Shown: positions 47,232 through 57,079, counted from the stretch's first letter. The stretch: DNA of 64,000 nucleotides from Rhizobiaceae bacterium (GCA_017640615.1 JAEPQK010000001.1:922047-986046), one strand, 5' to 3'. Numbers and translations: made by a program. Notes: generated by a model from the sequence alone, not told the origin.

Positions 47232-48519
47232 CCCATTCACACTCGCGGTCATCGTGATTGTCGCACTGTCGTTGTCCGGTCTGTCGATCGGGCTAGCGGT
47301 CATGGCAGGGTCGTTCATGTATTTGATTTTGCGGGGGCTAGATCCGTCTCTCGCGACGGAATCGATGCTCCAGGGTCTGTTCAACGGCTATACGCTATTG
47401 GCCATCCCGCTCTTCATTCTCGCTGCCGACATCATGAATGTTGGTTCCATCTCAGACCGTTTGTTGCGTTTCTGCCAGGCGCTGGTGGGCCGGTTTCGGG
47501 GCGGGCTCGGGCATGTGAATGTCGTCTCCTCGGTTATCTTTTCGGGTATGTCCGGGTCGGCGGTCGCAGATGCTGTCGGCATGGGCAAAATCATAATCAA
47601 CATGATGACGCGCGACGGGCGATATACGCCGTCCTACGCCGCCGCGATTACCGCGGCGACCGCGACCGTCGGTCCGATCATTCCGCCGTCTATTCCGATG
47701 GTGCTTTACGCGCTCGTATCGGACCAATCCGTTGGCTATCTTTTCGCGGCTGGCTTGCTACCCGGTTTGCTCATGGCGGCGACCATGGGCTTCATGAATT
47801 TCACCATTGCCCGCCGCCGTGGTTTTCCGGTCGATGACGCAGTTCCACTTTCGGAGCTTCCTGGGCTGACCTGGCGTGCCTTTCCGGCGCTCATGCTTCC
47901 GGTCATTTTGCTCGGTGGCATCTATGGCGGCGTTATGAGCCCGACCGAGGCCGCCGCGGTCGCCGCGTTCTATGCGCTGCTGGTCTCCGTTTTCTTCTAC
48001 CGCTCGGTCAGCTTTCGCCAGATGTATCAGGCATTGTTGGGAAGCGCGCGATCCACGGCGTCGGTCGGCGTCCTGATTGCCGGGGCGCTTACCTTCGAAT
48101 ATGCGATTGCGCGGGAGCAACTGGCGCGAAGCATCGGCGACTGGATAGGCGGCATGGACCTGTCGGCTGCCGCATTCCTCATTGTCATCAACATCATCAT
48201 CCTGCTGCTCGGCTGCGTGCTCGAAGGCGGAGCGATCCTGCTGATCATCGTGCCGATACTCATCCCGGCCGTTCAGGCAGTGGGGATCGACCTGGTACAT
48301 TTCGGTGTTGTGGTCGTGGTGAATGCGATGCTTGGGCTCATCACGCCGCCTTACGGCCTGCTTCTCTTCATTGTCGCAAACATCACCAAGCAGCCAATCG
48401 GATCGGTGATCAGAGAAATCTGGCCGTTCATTCTGGCGCTTCTGGGGGCGCTCATTTTCATCACCTTCGTACCGGACTTCGTGCTCTTTATCCCACGGCT
48501 TCTCGGTTACCAGGGCTAG
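47224..48519 (+). CDS. TRAP transporter large permease (DctM family), quinate/shikimate-type cluster
   Basis: Large membrane subunit of 431 residues with the standard DctM segments FSGMSGSAVADAVGMGKI, TATVGPIIPPSIPMVLYALVSDQSVG, GGIYGGVMSPTEAAAVAAFYAL and MLGLITPPYGLLLFIV. It overlaps the small permease gene and completes the second TRAP system in the window. The start MIDPFTLAVIV is chosen as the overlapping ATG; a longer in-frame extension lies inside the small permease gene. Confidence 0.95.
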   Translation: MIDPFTLAVIVIVALSLSGLSIGLAVMAGSFMYLILRGLDPSLATESMLQGLFNGYTLLAIPLFILAADIMNVGSISDRLLRFCQALVGRFRGGLGHVNVVSSVIFSGMSGSAVADAVGMGKIIINMMTRDGRYTPSYAAAITAATATVGPIIPPSIPMVLYALVSDQSVGYLFAAGLLPGLLMAATMGFMNFTIARRRGFPVDDAVPLSELPGLTWRAFPALMLPVILLGGIYGGVMSPTEAAAVAAFYALLVSVFFYRSVSFRQMYQALLGSARSTASVGVLIAGALTFEYAIAREQLARSIGDWIGGMDLSAAAFLIVINIIILLLGCVLEGGAILLIIVPILIPAVQAVGIDLVHFGVVVVVNAMLGLITPPYGLLLFIVANITKQPIGSVIREIWPFILALLGALIFITFVPDFVLFIPRLLGYQG

Positions 48520-48537
48520 CCATGCAGAAAGAACCGA

Positions 48538-49482
48538 ATGCTTGATCCCGAACTCGAACCATTTCTGAAAGTATGGAATGAGGGCTGGTCGGTTCTGCCG
48601 GCAAACGCCACCGTTCAGGATCGCCGGCTGCTGTTCGAAGCCATTGCAGAGGCAATGCGCCTACCGACACCGGAGGGCGTAAGTACGAGCACTCGCTTCG
48701 TTCCGCGCGGCGAAAGAAATGTGCCGTTGCGGATCGAGCGCTATGGTTCAGGTGAGCGTCAGCCATGCCTGATCTATATGCATGGTGGGGCCTGGATGCA
48801 GGGCAGTCCGCGCACGCACGCCGACATTACAAGTCGCATAGCGGCAGCAAACCGCCAGGCCGTCATCAGCGTAGACTATGCGCTCGCCCCGGAGCATCCG
48901 TTCCCGACGGCGGTGAACGAGTGCATCGATACGGTGAAGTGGGTCCGACAAAACGCCACCGAACTCGGCGTTGATCCAGGCAGAATTGCGATTGGCGGCG
49001 ATAGCGCGGGCGCCAATCTGGCGGCCGCGACATGTCTGGCGCTGAAAGGTTCCGACGAGGCACCGATTGCGCAGATGCTCGTATATCCGTGCGTGCACTT
49101 CGAGATGTCGTTTCCGTCTTACGAGGAAAACGCCGACGCTCCGCTGCTGCAGACGAAGGGCATGCCCGGCGTGAACCTGATGTATTGCGGAACAGAGGAA
49201 AACAAGCGCAATCCGCTTGCAGCGCCGCTTCATGCGCAACATCATGCCGGCCTGCCGCCGGCCTTCATTGCAGTCGCTGAGAACGATCCGCTGCGCGATG
49301 ACGGATACGCCTATGCGGAAAAGCTACGCGCCGCCGGCGTGGCAGTCGCGTTCGACACGGGCGAGGGCCTCATTCACGGTTATCTGCGCGCGATGGAATA
49401 TTGCACCGCGTCGCGGGACCGGCTTGCGCGGATGTCCAGCTGGCTTGCCGCGCAATATGCTGAAGCGCAGGGCAAGGCATGA
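48538..49482 (+). CDS. Alpha/beta hydrolase of the hormone-sensitive lipase family (esterase)
   Basis: Esterase-like hydrolase of 314 residues. The oxyanion-hole motif YMHGGAWMQGS is at about residue 77, the nucleophile in IAIGGDSAGANLAAA at about 148, the catalytic Asp in VAENDPLRDDG and His in GLIHGYLRAM near the C-terminus, so the triad is complete. No signal peptide is seen. Placed between the TRAP transporter and the QuiC-type dehydratase genes, it could split a quinate or shikimate ester such as a chlorogenate-type compound after uptake; this is inference from position. Its stop overlaps the next start (ATGA). Confidence 0.9.
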   Translation: MLDPELEPFLKVWNEGWSVLPANATVQDRRLLFEAIAEAMRLPTPEGVSTSTRFVPRGERNVPLRIERYGSGERQPCLIYMHGGAWMQGSPRTHADITSRIAAANRQAVISVDYALAPEHPFPTAVNECIDTVKWVRQNATELGVDPGRIAIGGDSAGANLAAATCLALKGSDEAPIAQMLVYPCVHFEMSFPSYEENADAPLLQTKGMPGVNLMYCGTEENKRNPLAAPLHAQHHAGLPPAFIAVAENDPLRDDGYAYAEKLRAAGVAVAFDTGEGLIHGYLRAMEYCTASRDRLARMSSWLAAQYAEAQGKA

Positions 49483-49949
49483 ATGAGCAGCCCGCAGTAC
49501 CCGGTCTCGAATATGCATTTACGATCACTGCGACGATCGGCGCACCACTAACTGGCGCTGACAGTCCGCTGGGTGACAGACTTCACATCCCGATTACTGG
49601 TGGGACCGTTGAAGGTCCCGCTCTTGCCGGCATTGTCATGCCGGGCGGGTCGGATTGGCCGCTGCTGCGACGCGATGGAAACTCGCGCATCAGCGCGCGC
49701 TACACCATCATCGCTGATGACGGCACGCCGATCATGGTCGAGAACGATGGATTGCGCGTTTCCTCAGCTGAAGTAACCGCTCGGCTGCGGGCCGGCGAAC
49801 CAGTCGACGCCTCCGAGTACTATTTTCGCACGACGCCGATGTTTGAGGCACCAGCTGGGCCGCACCAATGGCTCAATGAAGCAGTGTTCGTCGCCAGCCT
49901 GGCGCGCGCCGGCGACGAAATACTGGTCGCGGTCTATCGAGTGACCTGA
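49479..49949 (+). CDS. DUF3237 domain-containing protein
   Basis: A 156-residue protein with the DUF3237 beta-barrel pattern: LEYAFTITATIGAPL at the N-terminus, GDRLHIPITGGTVEGPALAGIVMPGGSDW, and FRTTPMFEAPAGPHQWLNEAVFVA in the C-terminal half. No catalytic residues are established for the family, to my knowledge. It is coupled to the esterase gene by an ATGA overlap and is followed by the QuiC-type gene after 13 bases, so it probably acts on an intermediate of the same pathway. A binding or isomerase role is possible. Confidence 0.88.
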   Translation: MNEQPAVPGLEYAFTITATIGAPLTGADSPLGDRLHIPITGGTVEGPALAGIVMPGGSDWPLLRRDGNSRISARYTIIADDGTPIMVENDGLRVSSAEVTARLRAGEPVDASEYYFRTTPMFEAPAGPHQWLNEAVFVASLARAGDEILVAVYRVT

Positions 49950-49962
49950 TGGGCGGGCGAGC

Positions 49963-51855
49963 ATGAAAACCTCGATCGCGACGGTATCGATCAGCGGCGA
50001 CCTTAGGGAGAAGCTTGCAGCGATTGCGGCGGCGGGCTTGGACGGGGTCGAGATCTTCGAGAATGACTTTCTGGCATTTGACGGCGGCCCCGCGGAGGTC
50101 GGCCGCATGGTGCGCGACCATGGGCTCGAGATCATGCTCTTCCAGCCGTTTCGGGATTTCGAAGGCATGCCGGACCCTCAGCGTGGTCGCACCTTCGACC
50201 GTGCAGAGCGCAAATTCGATCTGATGACCGAGCTCGGTGCCGACACCGTTCTGGTCTGCTCCAGCGTCTCGCCGCTTGCACTGGGCGGCATCGATCGGGC
50301 GGCTGCGGATTTTCGTGAACTGGGAGAACGTGCCGGCAGCCGTGGCATCCGAGTGGGATATGAGGCACTGGCCTGGGGCACCCATATCAGCGATCACCGC
50401 GATGCATGGGAAGTAGTGCGGCGCGCCGATCATCCAAATGTCGGGCTGATCCTAGACAGCTTTCACACGCTCGCGCGGGGCATCGATCCAGAGACGATCC
50501 GCTCCATCCCAGGCGACCGCATCTTTTTCATCCAGCTCGCCGATGCGCCGCGCATAGATATGGATTTGCTTTATCTCAGCCGGCACTTTCGCAATATGCC
50601 GGGCGAGGGCGATCTGGACGTTACCGCGTTCATGCGCGCCGTGGCGGCGACCGGCTATGACGGCCCGCTTTCTCTCGAAATATTCAACGATCAGTTCCGT
50701 GGCGGCTCACCGCGCGCGATCGCAGCCGACGGTTATCGCTCCCTCGTGTACCTGATGGACAGGGTTGGTCGTGCGGAACCCGACATCAGGATCGCTGCGC
50801 CTGCAATGCCACCGCGTATCGAGGCGCAAGGGTTCGAATTCGTCGAATTCGCGGCAAACGAGACCGAGGCCGCGGAACTGGGCAGCTTGCTTTCGACCCT
50901 CGGCTTCGATCGCGCAGGCGAGCATATTTCAAAGGACGTCGTTCTATGGCGTCAGGGCGGCATCAACATAGTGGTCAACACCGACCGCGAGGGCTTCGCG
51001 CATTCCTCCTATCTGGTGCATGGCACGTCGGTGTGTGACATCGGCCTCAAGGTTGCCGATGCTAACGCGACCGTTGCACGCGCAAGGACGCTCGGTGCCG
51101 AACTGTTCGAGCAGCCGGCGGGGCCGGGCGAACTGAAGATACCCGCCATTCGGGGCGTTGGTGGCGGCGTGATGCATTTCATCGATGCCGGCAGCGATCT
51201 AGGCCGTGTCTGGGAAGTCGAGTTCAAGCCTGCGGGAGAGGGGGCTGCGATCCGTGAAGCCGGTCTGACGCGCATCGACCACATCGCTCAGACGATGAAC
51301 TACGAGGAGATGCTGACCTGGCTCCTCTTCTACACCTCGATTTTCGAGACCGGCAAAACACCTATGGTCGATGTTGTCGATCCTGGCGGATTGGTGCGTA
51401 GCCAGGCGATCGAGAATGAGGACGGGTCGCTGCGCATCACGCTCAACGGGGCGGAGAACCGGCGCACGCTGGCAGGGCACTTCCTGGCCGAGAGCTTTGG
51501 CTCTGCGGTGCAACATATCGCGTTCGCGTGCGACGATATTTTCGCGACCGCCGCAAATCTGAAAGCGAACGGTTTTCGACCATTGGAGATTTCACCGAAC
51601 TACTACGACGATCTTGCTGCTCGCTTCGGTCTTGAAGACGATCTTCTGTCGCGCCTGCGCGTCGAAAATATCCTCTACGACCGCGACGACAACGGCGAAT
51701 TCTTCCAGCTCTATAGTCGCAACTATGGCGAGGGATTTTTCTTCGAGATCGTGGAGCGCAGGAACGGCTATTGCGGCTACGGCGCAGCGAATGCCCAGTT
51801 TCGGATCGCGGCGCAGAAACGTCAGCTCAGACCCAAGGGTATGCCGCGAGTGTGA
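49963..51855 (+). CDS. quiC: 3-dehydroshikimate dehydratase, QuiC-type fusion of sugar isomerase-like and HPPD-like domains
   Basis: A 630-residue two-domain protein. Residues 1 to about 275 form a TIM barrel of the sugar phosphate isomerase/AP-endonuclease 2 type (GLDGVEIFENDFLAF, LGADTVLVCSSVSPLA, VGYEALAWGTHIS, LILDSFHTLARG, LSLEIFNDQF), which carries the dehydratase activity in known family members. Residues about 290-630 form a vicinal-oxygen-chelate tail like 4-hydroxyphenylpyruvate dioxygenase, with His in TRIDHIAQ, His in VQHIAFACDD and Glu in FFFEIVERRNGYCGYGAAN. This architecture matches QuiC1 of Pseudomonas putida, which turns 3-dehydroshikimate into protocatechuate. With the dehydrogenase and TRAP transporter it completes a route from quinate/shikimate to protocatechuate. 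Confidence 0.87.
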   Translation: MKTSIATVSISGDLREKLAAIAAAGLDGVEIFENDFLAFDGGPAEVGRMVRDHGLEIMLFQPFRDFEGMPDPQRGRTFDRAERKFDLMTELGADTVLVCSSVSPLALGGIDRAAADFRELGERAGSRGIRVGYEALAWGTHISDHRDAWEVVRRADHPNVGLILDSFHTLARGIDPETIRSIPGDRIFFIQLADAPRIDMDLLYLSRHFRNMPGEGDLDVTAFMRAVAATGYDGPLSLEIFNDQFRGGSPRAIAADGYRSLVYLMDRVGRAEPDIRIAAPAMPPRIEAQGFEFVEFAANETEAAELGSLLSTLGFDRAGEHISKDVVLWRQGGINIVVNTDREGFAHSSYLVHGTSVCDIGLKVADANATVARARTLGAELFEQPAGPGELKIPAIRGVGGGVMHFIDAGSDLGRVWEVEFKPAGEGAAIREAGLTRIDHIAQTMNYEEMLTWLLFYTSIFETGKTPMVDVVDPGGLVRSQAIENEDGSLRITLNGAENRRTLAGHFLAESFGSAVQHIAFACDDIFATAANLKANGFRPLEISPNYYDDLAARFGLEDDLLSRLRVENILYDRDDNGEFFQLYSRNYGEGFFFEIVERRNGYCGYGAANAQFRIAAQKRQLRPKGMPRV

Positions 51856-52244
51856 GCACTGATCCCATGCGCTGCTAAGGCGACTGGCGAAGCGTTGTGT
51901 AGGCGAGGTTTTTCAGATTCACACTGGGGCACCAACGTTAAGGCAGGCATGCCCGGACCGTGCTTCGGCCGGTCATAGCTCATGGCGCCATCTGCGCGTC
52001 AATTGATTGGTGTTCAAAGAAACTGGCACGCCCAACGGTCGTAGCACATGACAATTGAATCAACGGCTTATGCTGTAAACAGCCTCGAAGTGCATCATTG
52101 TTTTTCCAGTATTTTTCGCCCGATTGTAAACCAAGCAAGCTTGCTTCGACCTAGTTAGCGCTACCTCGACCTACTCGTGCGCGTCCCAGTCGGCGGTGCC
52201 AGTTTTGGCTCGCACTTTCCGAGGTCTTGCTGTTTGCTGAAGAT
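51856..52244. other. 389-base gap with a palindrome and a direct repeat
   Basis: No gene or RNA is recognisable here. Base composition is lower in GC than the neighbours. A perfect 14-base palindrome AAGCAAG|CTTGCTT is at 52133-52146, and TCGACCTA occurs twice, 20 bases apart (52146-52153 and 52166-52173). A weak GACCG/CGGTC stem at 51956-51974 follows the QuiC-type gene. These are candidate regulatory sites for the LuxR-type regulator gene. Confidence 0.45.
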
Positions 52245-53873
52245 ATGGACCATCAAATTCCGGAACTGGCCCGCATCGATCGCCAAGGCGGTTGGCGGTT
52301 TTTTATGCAGCACTCTGAATTGGATGCCGCCAATGCGCTCATGGGGCTAGAGGCTCAGATAGAGAGCTTAAGCAGCAAATTGGCGCTCGCGAGGGCTTTT
52401 GTCCTAGCGAAACATGGTAGGGTTGGCGACGCTCGCGCCATCGTTGATCACATCGACCGACAGTGCTCGGCGGGGGACATTCGCGACGATGGGATCACAA
52501 GGGATCTCGTGCTCGTCGATACCCATGTGCGCATCTATGAAGATCGACCGCTGACTAGCGAAACCGGCGAGAAACTGAGCGGCGTCCTTGACCAACTCCC
52601 ACCCAGGGACCTGATTGGTCAGGCGTTGGCGCTAAACCTTATGTGTATCACATCCCTGCATACGGGAAATTTCGATAAGGCACAGGAGCAGGCCGAAGGG
52701 GCGATCCGGCTGTATCGTCAGCAGGGGGGGGAATTCGGCTCGCTTCACCTGCTCACACACTTGGGCCAAATCAAGCTCATGCGAGGAGATCTCGAGGGCG
52801 CGGAGGCGCAGTATAAAGATCTCGAGAGACGATTGGCGCTTTTGAAGGAAGACACAAACGGACTAATGGCGGTCTGTTATGCCTTGCGCTCGGAAGTCGC
52901 ATATGAAGCAAACGCGCTATCGCGAGCTGACGAATATCTGCTGAATTCCATGAGCAGTATCGAGGACGATGACGCTTGGCTGGACGTCAGGGCGGCTGCC
53001 TACCGTGTCAGGATCAGGCTGGCCTACCTTAGAAATGGTCTACCGGGTGCCTTAACCGAACTCGCTCACTGTGAGCGCGCGGCAATGCACCGGGACATGC
53101 CACGGCTCTTTCGTCTGATGCAGGTTGAGCGTATCCGCGTATTGACGCTCAGCGACGAGATCGACATGGCTCTGACCACGATGCGGTCCATCGGCCTCAG
53201 CCCTGAAAATGCTGATTGGAGCAGGGGCGGTGATTGGGCATTGCGCCACGGAAGCATCGCCGTCGCCATTGCCCGCTGGTTAGTGCGAAGCCGCCGTTGC
53301 CTGGACGCACTAACATTTGCGGAACCAGTTGAAGACTTCGCAATTCGCGGCGGCCAACTACTGCCGCTTGCCAAAATGCGTGTGATCAAGGCTGCGGCTC
53401 ACTGGCGCTTGAATCAGAGAGGCGATGCAACGCGATCTTTGCTCTCGGCCTTGCGGCTCTTAGGACGACAGCCTTTCAGCCGGTTCATTCTCGATGAAGG
53501 AGCGGAGATGCTGTCGATCGTCCGAGCCGCGCTTGATGGAGATCACGTCGGCGTTCCGCCCACGCCAGAACTTCGACGCCGACTGTCTGAGCTCTCGCAC
53601 GCCTGGACGATGGAAACCGGTCGTGTCCAGGTGCCCATGCCCACCGGCGCAAATGGAGGACAGGCGTCGGATGAATTTAGACAGAAATATATTGAGCTTC
53701 TTGCACTCGGTCTTTCAAACAAGGAGATCGGCCGCACGATGGGAGTGACCGTAAATACGGTCAAATATCACCTGAAGGCCATTTTTCGCGAGCTTCGCGT
53801 TGACAGCCGCACGCGCGCCATAGCTGAAGCCCGGCGCCTTCGCATCATTCACGACGACCACACCAAAGAGTAG
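52245..53873 (+). CDS. LuxR-family regulator with TPR-like repeats, without NTPase domain
   Basis: A 542-residue regulator. A C-terminal LuxR helix-turn-helix is clear (FRQKYIELLALGLSNKEIGRTMGVTVNTVKYHLKAIFREL). The preceding ~470 residues are all-helical and MalT-like, with repeat-type segments such as GNFDKAQEQAEGAIRLYRQQGGEF and GDLEGAEAQYKDLERRLALL. The N-terminal P-loop NTPase of full MalT-type activators (about 850-900 residues) is absent. The in-frame sequence upstream reaches a stop at about 52152-52154 and adds no domain. ATG at 52245 or TTG at 52227 may be the start. It is followed on the same strand by L-serine ammonia-lyase and may control it or the downstream transport operon. 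Confidence 0.82.
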   Translation: MDHQIPELARIDRQGGWRFFMQHSELDAANALMGLEAQIESLSSKLALARAFVLAKHGRVGDARAIVDHIDRQCSAGDIRDDGITRDLVLVDTHVRIYEDRPLTSETGEKLSGVLDQLPPRDLIGQALALNLMCITSLHTGNFDKAQEQAEGAIRLYRQQGGEFGSLHLLTHLGQIKLMRGDLEGAEAQYKDLERRLALLKEDTNGLMAVCYALRSEVAYEANALSRADEYLLNSMSSIEDDDAWLDVRAAAYRVRIRLAYLRNGLPGALTELAHCERAAMHRDMPRLFRLMQVERIRVLTLSDEIDMALTTMRSIGLSPENADWSRGGDWALRHGSIAVAIARWLVRSRRCLDALTFAEPVEDFAIRGGQLLPLAKMRVIKAAAHWRLNQRGDATRSLLSALRLLGRQPFSRFILDEGAEMLSIVRAALDGDHVGVPPTPELRRRLSELSHAWTMETGRVQVPMPTGANGGQASDEFRQKYIELLALGLSNKEIGRTMGVTVNTVKYHLKAIFRELRVDSRTRAIAEARRLRIIHDDHTKE

Positions 53874-53932
53874 TCGTTTCCCAGGAGTCGCCAGCCCAGT
53901 TTGCCTCATCTTGCAATATGAGCGGAGGCACC

Positions 53933-55321
53933 ATGTTCCTGTCTGTATTCGAAATTTTCAAGATCGGGGTCGGTCCTTCATCTTCGCACACAATGGGCCC
54001 GATGCTTGCCGCAAACCGCTTTGTCAAAGAGTTGGACGAAGTCGTTAGGTCAGGACGAGCTCCAGCAAAGATTGAGGCCAGACTGCACGGATCGCTTGCA
54101 TCCACCGGAAAGGGTCATGCGACCGACAGGGCTGTCGTTCTAGGTCTACTTGGGAAGTTGCCGGCCACGCTTGACCCCGACCGAGCCGAGTCGTTGCTGG
54201 CCGGTCAGCGCCAAAAAGGGGTGCTGCGGGTGGGAGCGTTCGACGTTACCTTCGACCCGACCCAGCATATCATCTTTGACCATGGGCCCTCGCTGCCAGG
54301 GCACCCAAACGGCATGCGCTTTCGCGCATTCGGTTACGATGGCGATGTTGTTCTCGACCGCGTTTTCTACTCGATTGGCGGCGGCTTTATCGCCACCGAT
54401 GACGATGTTGCCGATGATCTGCGTGGTCTTGAAGCCGATCAAATGCCTGCTGTTCCATATCCGTTCCGATCGGCACAAGAGATGATCGCAATGGCCGCAA
54501 CAAGTGGTTCGACCATCGCTGAACTGATGCGCGCGAACGAAGAGGTTTCCTGTTCCCGCCGCGTGCTCGACCGCAAGATTGACCAGATAATAAAGGCGAT
54601 GAACGAATGCTTGGATCGCGGTCTGCGCCATGAGGGCCTGCTGCCAGGCGGGCTACGGATCGCAAGACGGGCGCCGCATCTGTATCGGCGTCTCCAGATG
54701 GGAGACGCAGGTTTACAAGCCCAGCCGCACAACGCGGTCGACTGGCTTCATGCCTATGCGATGGCGGTCAACGAGGAAAACGCAGCCGGTGGTCGAGTTG
54801 TCACGGCTCCAACCAATGGAGCGGCCGGTGTGATCCCGGCGGTCCTTCGATACTACCGCGACCACTGCTGCGGGACATCTCTTGGTGGGATGCGCGATTT
54901 CCTGCTCACAGCGGCAGCGATCGGGGGGGTGATAAAGCACAACGCATCGATTGCGGGCGCGGAAATGGGCTGTCAAGGCGAAGTCGGATCAGCATCGTCA
55001 ATGGCAGCTGCGGGTCTGTGTGCGGCGCTCGGCGGCAGCAACAACCAGATTGAACATGCGGCCGAGATTGCGTTGGAACACCATCTCGGCATGACTTGCG
55101 ACCCGGTTGCAGGTTTAGTCCAGGTGCCCTGTATCGAGCGCAATGGCATGGGAGCCATCAAGGCGGTCTCCGCATGCTCACTGGCTCTACACACTGATGG
55201 CCAACATTTCATGCCTCTCGACAATTGCATTGAAGCGATGCGCCAGACCGGTATCGACATGAATGACCGCTACAAGGAGACGTCGCGCGGCGGACTGGCG
55301 GTAAATTTACCTGAATGTTGA
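53933..55321 (+). CDS. sdaA: L-serine ammonia-lyase, iron-sulfur type
   Basis: Converts L-serine to pyruvate and ammonia with a [4Fe-4S] cluster. The 462-residue single chain has the beta-domain start [20 protein letters not shown] and the alpha domain with three cluster cysteines in [35 protein letters not shown] and the [11 protein letters not shown] context. The ATG at 53933 follows GCGGAGG; an ATG five codons upstream overlaps that site. A strong hairpin follows the gene, separating it from the racemase-transport cluster. Its relation to the hydantoin-like genes is not clear. Confidence 0.96.
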   Translation: MFLSVFEIFKIGVGPSSSHTMGPMLAANRFVKELDEVVRSGRAPAKIEARLHGSLASTGKGHATDRAVVLGLLGKLPATLDPDRAESLLAGQRQKGVLRVGAFDVTFDPTQHIIFDHGPSLPGHPNGMRFRAFGYDGDVVLDRVFYSIGGGFIATDDDVADDLRGLEADQMPAVPYPFRSAQEMIAMAATSGSTIAELMRANEEVSCSRRVLDRKIDQIIKAMNECLDRGLRHEGLLPGGLRIARRAPHLYRRLQMGDAGLQAQPHNAVDWLHAYAMAVNEENAAGGRVVTAPTNGAAGVIPAVLRYYRDHCCGTSLGGMRDFLLTAAAIGGVIKHNASIAGAEMGCQGEVGSASSMAAAGLCAALGGSNNQIEHAAEIALEHHLGMTCDPVAGLVQVPCIERNGMGAIKAVSACSLALHTDGQHFMPLDNCIEAMRQTGIDMNDRYKETSRGGLAVNLPEC

Positions 55322-55354
55322 TGCGCGGTCGGCTTAGAGCTGACCAAAAAACGC

Positions 55355-55376
55355 CGACTACCCGAGTGGGTAGTCG
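55355..55376 (+). terminator. Hairpin after sdaA
   Basis: CGACTACCC-GAGT-GGGTAGTCG, a perfect nine-pair stem with a four-base loop, 33 bases past the stop. An A-run precedes it and no U-run follows, so it may be a stem-type terminator on the plus strand. Confidence 0.5.
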
Positions 55377-55427
55377 CTAACCGACTTGCTCCGAAAATAG
55401 GCTTTGTTTCAGGGAGAACAGCGCCAC

Positions 55428-56177
55428 ATGGCTCGTATTTGCATCATCACGCCGATTGTATCGGAAGGGTTTCGCGACAACGGTCCACTTATGGCGGCGG
55501 TGTCGGCAACTGACGCGGTCGAGCAGAAGTTCCTCAAATATGGGCCGGCGTCGGTTGAGTCAGCGGTCGACGAAGTTCTGGCCGGTCCAGGCGTGATAGA
55601 CGCCGCGCTTGCGGCCGAAGCCGAAGGTTATGAGGCGCTCGTAATCGATTGCATGCTCGACCCTGCTCTCGAGGCCGCCCGAGAGTCCGTGTCGATACCA
55701 GTTATCGGGTGTGGCGAGGCCGGATTCAGAGCAGCAGCGAAACTTGGGCGTTTTTCTGTCATCACAGTCTTGCAACGCCAGGAACGCGCGTTCCGAGAAC
55801 TAGCGGCGCGTCATGGGCTTTCCGACTCCCTTGCCTCTGTGCGAGGGGTCGGCATATCAGTTCTCGAACTTGAGCAAGACCGGCAAGCGTCGATTGCGGC
55901 TTCTACTAGCGAAGCGATTGAGGCCGCCAACAAAGATGGCGCCGAGTCAATCATCTTTGGTTGCACAGGGATGCTTGGGTTTGCCGCACCAGTCGCACGC
56001 GCCCTTGGCTGGGAGCCTGAACGCGTAATTGATCCGTTGCCCAACGCGGTGTCGGCAGCACACGCAGCTGCAGCCAATCACTACGACAAGTCGGCCTTTC
56101 CTGCTCCCGAAAGCAAGGAAATCCGAGGCTTCGGCCAATGGCACGCTCTCTCCTCAATGTTCGCGGTCAAATCATGA
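55428..56177 (+). CDS. Asp/Glu/hydantoin racemase family protein
   Basis: A 249-residue member of the aspartate/glutamate/hydantoin racemase superfamily. The two active-site cysteines are in ALVIDCMLDPALEAARE and IIFGCTGMLGFAAP, with the family-typical IPVIGCGEAGFRAAAKLGRFSVITVL between them. It opens the operon with a polyamine-type ABC transporter and hydantoinase A-like and DUF917 genes, so hydantoin or allantoin-type racemisation is more likely than cell-wall glutamate racemisation. The ATG follows AGGGAGAA. The stop overlaps the first permease start. Confidence 0.88.
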   Translation: MARICIITPIVSEGFRDNGPLMAAVSATDAVEQKFLKYGPASVESAVDEVLAGPGVIDAALAAEAEGYEALVIDCMLDPALEAARESVSIPVIGCGEAGFRAAAKLGRFSVITVLQRQERAFRELAARHGLSDSLASVRGVGISVLELEQDRQASIAASTSEAIEAANKDGAESIIFGCTGMLGFAAPVARALGWEPERVIDPLPNAVSAAHAAAANHYDKSAFPAPESKEIRGFGQWHALSSMFAVKS

Positions 56178-57079
56178 CCGGAGCTTCGTCGAAACCAGCA
56201 GGACGCATGGGTCGGGCATCACCATTGCGGCTGAATTGGCTCCTCGTAGTCCCGCTGATCATCTTTTTCGTGATCTTCTTCGTGATCCCGGTTGGGTTGA
56301 TATTCGCCACGTCGTTCAATCCCCAGACGATAGGACAAGTGTCGGTGACGACCGACCTTACGCTAGACAACTACGTCCGGTTTTTCACGCGTTCGAGCTA
56401 TCTGCAGGCTGCCGGCCGATCAGTCATGCTCGCGGCAATCGTATCGGCGGTGACACTCTTCGTCGCTTATCCAATGGCATTTGTCATTGCCAAGACTGAA
56501 CACCCGGGGCGCAACACATTTCTGATGATCCTCGTTCTGGCGGCGATGCAGCTCGATATGGTGATCCGCCTCTACGGAATGATGGTGATCCTAGGCGACA
56601 ACGGTCTCGTCAACCAAATGCTGATCGCACTCGGATTGACTGGACCGGATGACCCCGTCCAGTTCATGTATAACTTCCTCGGCGTGGTTCTCGGCCTTGT
56701 CCAGTTCTCGCTACCCTTCATGATCCTGACGCTGATCGGGGTGATTGCGGGTATCGATCCCAGTCTTGAGGAGGCCGCCAGATCACTCGGAGCATCGCGC
56801 AGCCGCGCGTTCAGGCGGGTAATTCTTCCCGCCTCCATGCCAGGCATTCTTTCCGGTTCTCTTCTCGTTTTCGCACTGTCCATCTCGTCATACATCGTGC
56901 CCGCGCTTATGGGCGGATTCCGTGTCGGAGTGTTGCCCATTCACATCTTCCAGCAGGTTGCCGAGGGAGCTCGCTTCCAGTTCGGCGCGACGATTGCAGT
57001 CATCTTGTTCCTTATCAGCGCCGGAGCGGTCGCGATCTACCTCCATATCGGCGCCCGCCGTTCGGGAGGTCTCGCCTAA
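56174..57079 (+). CDS. ABC transporter permease (PotB-like)
   Basis: Inner-membrane permease of the spermidine/putrescine class, 301 residues. Six membrane helices are visible, beginning LNWLLVVPLIIFFVIFFVIPVGLIF, and the ATPase-docking EAA loop reads EEAARSLGASRSRAFRRVILPASMPGI. The ATG overlaps the racemase stop (ATGA); the open frame extends 12 codons upstream but without support. It pairs with the next permease to form the channel. Confidence 0.94.
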   Translation: MTGASSKPAGRMGRASPLRLNWLLVVPLIIFFVIFFVIPVGLIFATSFNPQTIGQVSVTTDLTLDNYVRFFTRSSYLQAAGRSVMLAAIVSAVTLFVAYPMAFVIAKTEHPGRNTFLMILVLAAMQLDMVIRLYGMMVILGDNGLVNQMLIALGLTGPDDPVQFMYNFLGVVLGLVQFSLPFMILTLIGVIAGIDPSLEEAARSLGASRSRAFRRVILPASMPGILSGSLLVFALSISSYIVPALMGGFRVGVLPIHIFQQVAEGARFQFGATIAVILFLISAGAVAIYLHIGARRSGGLA

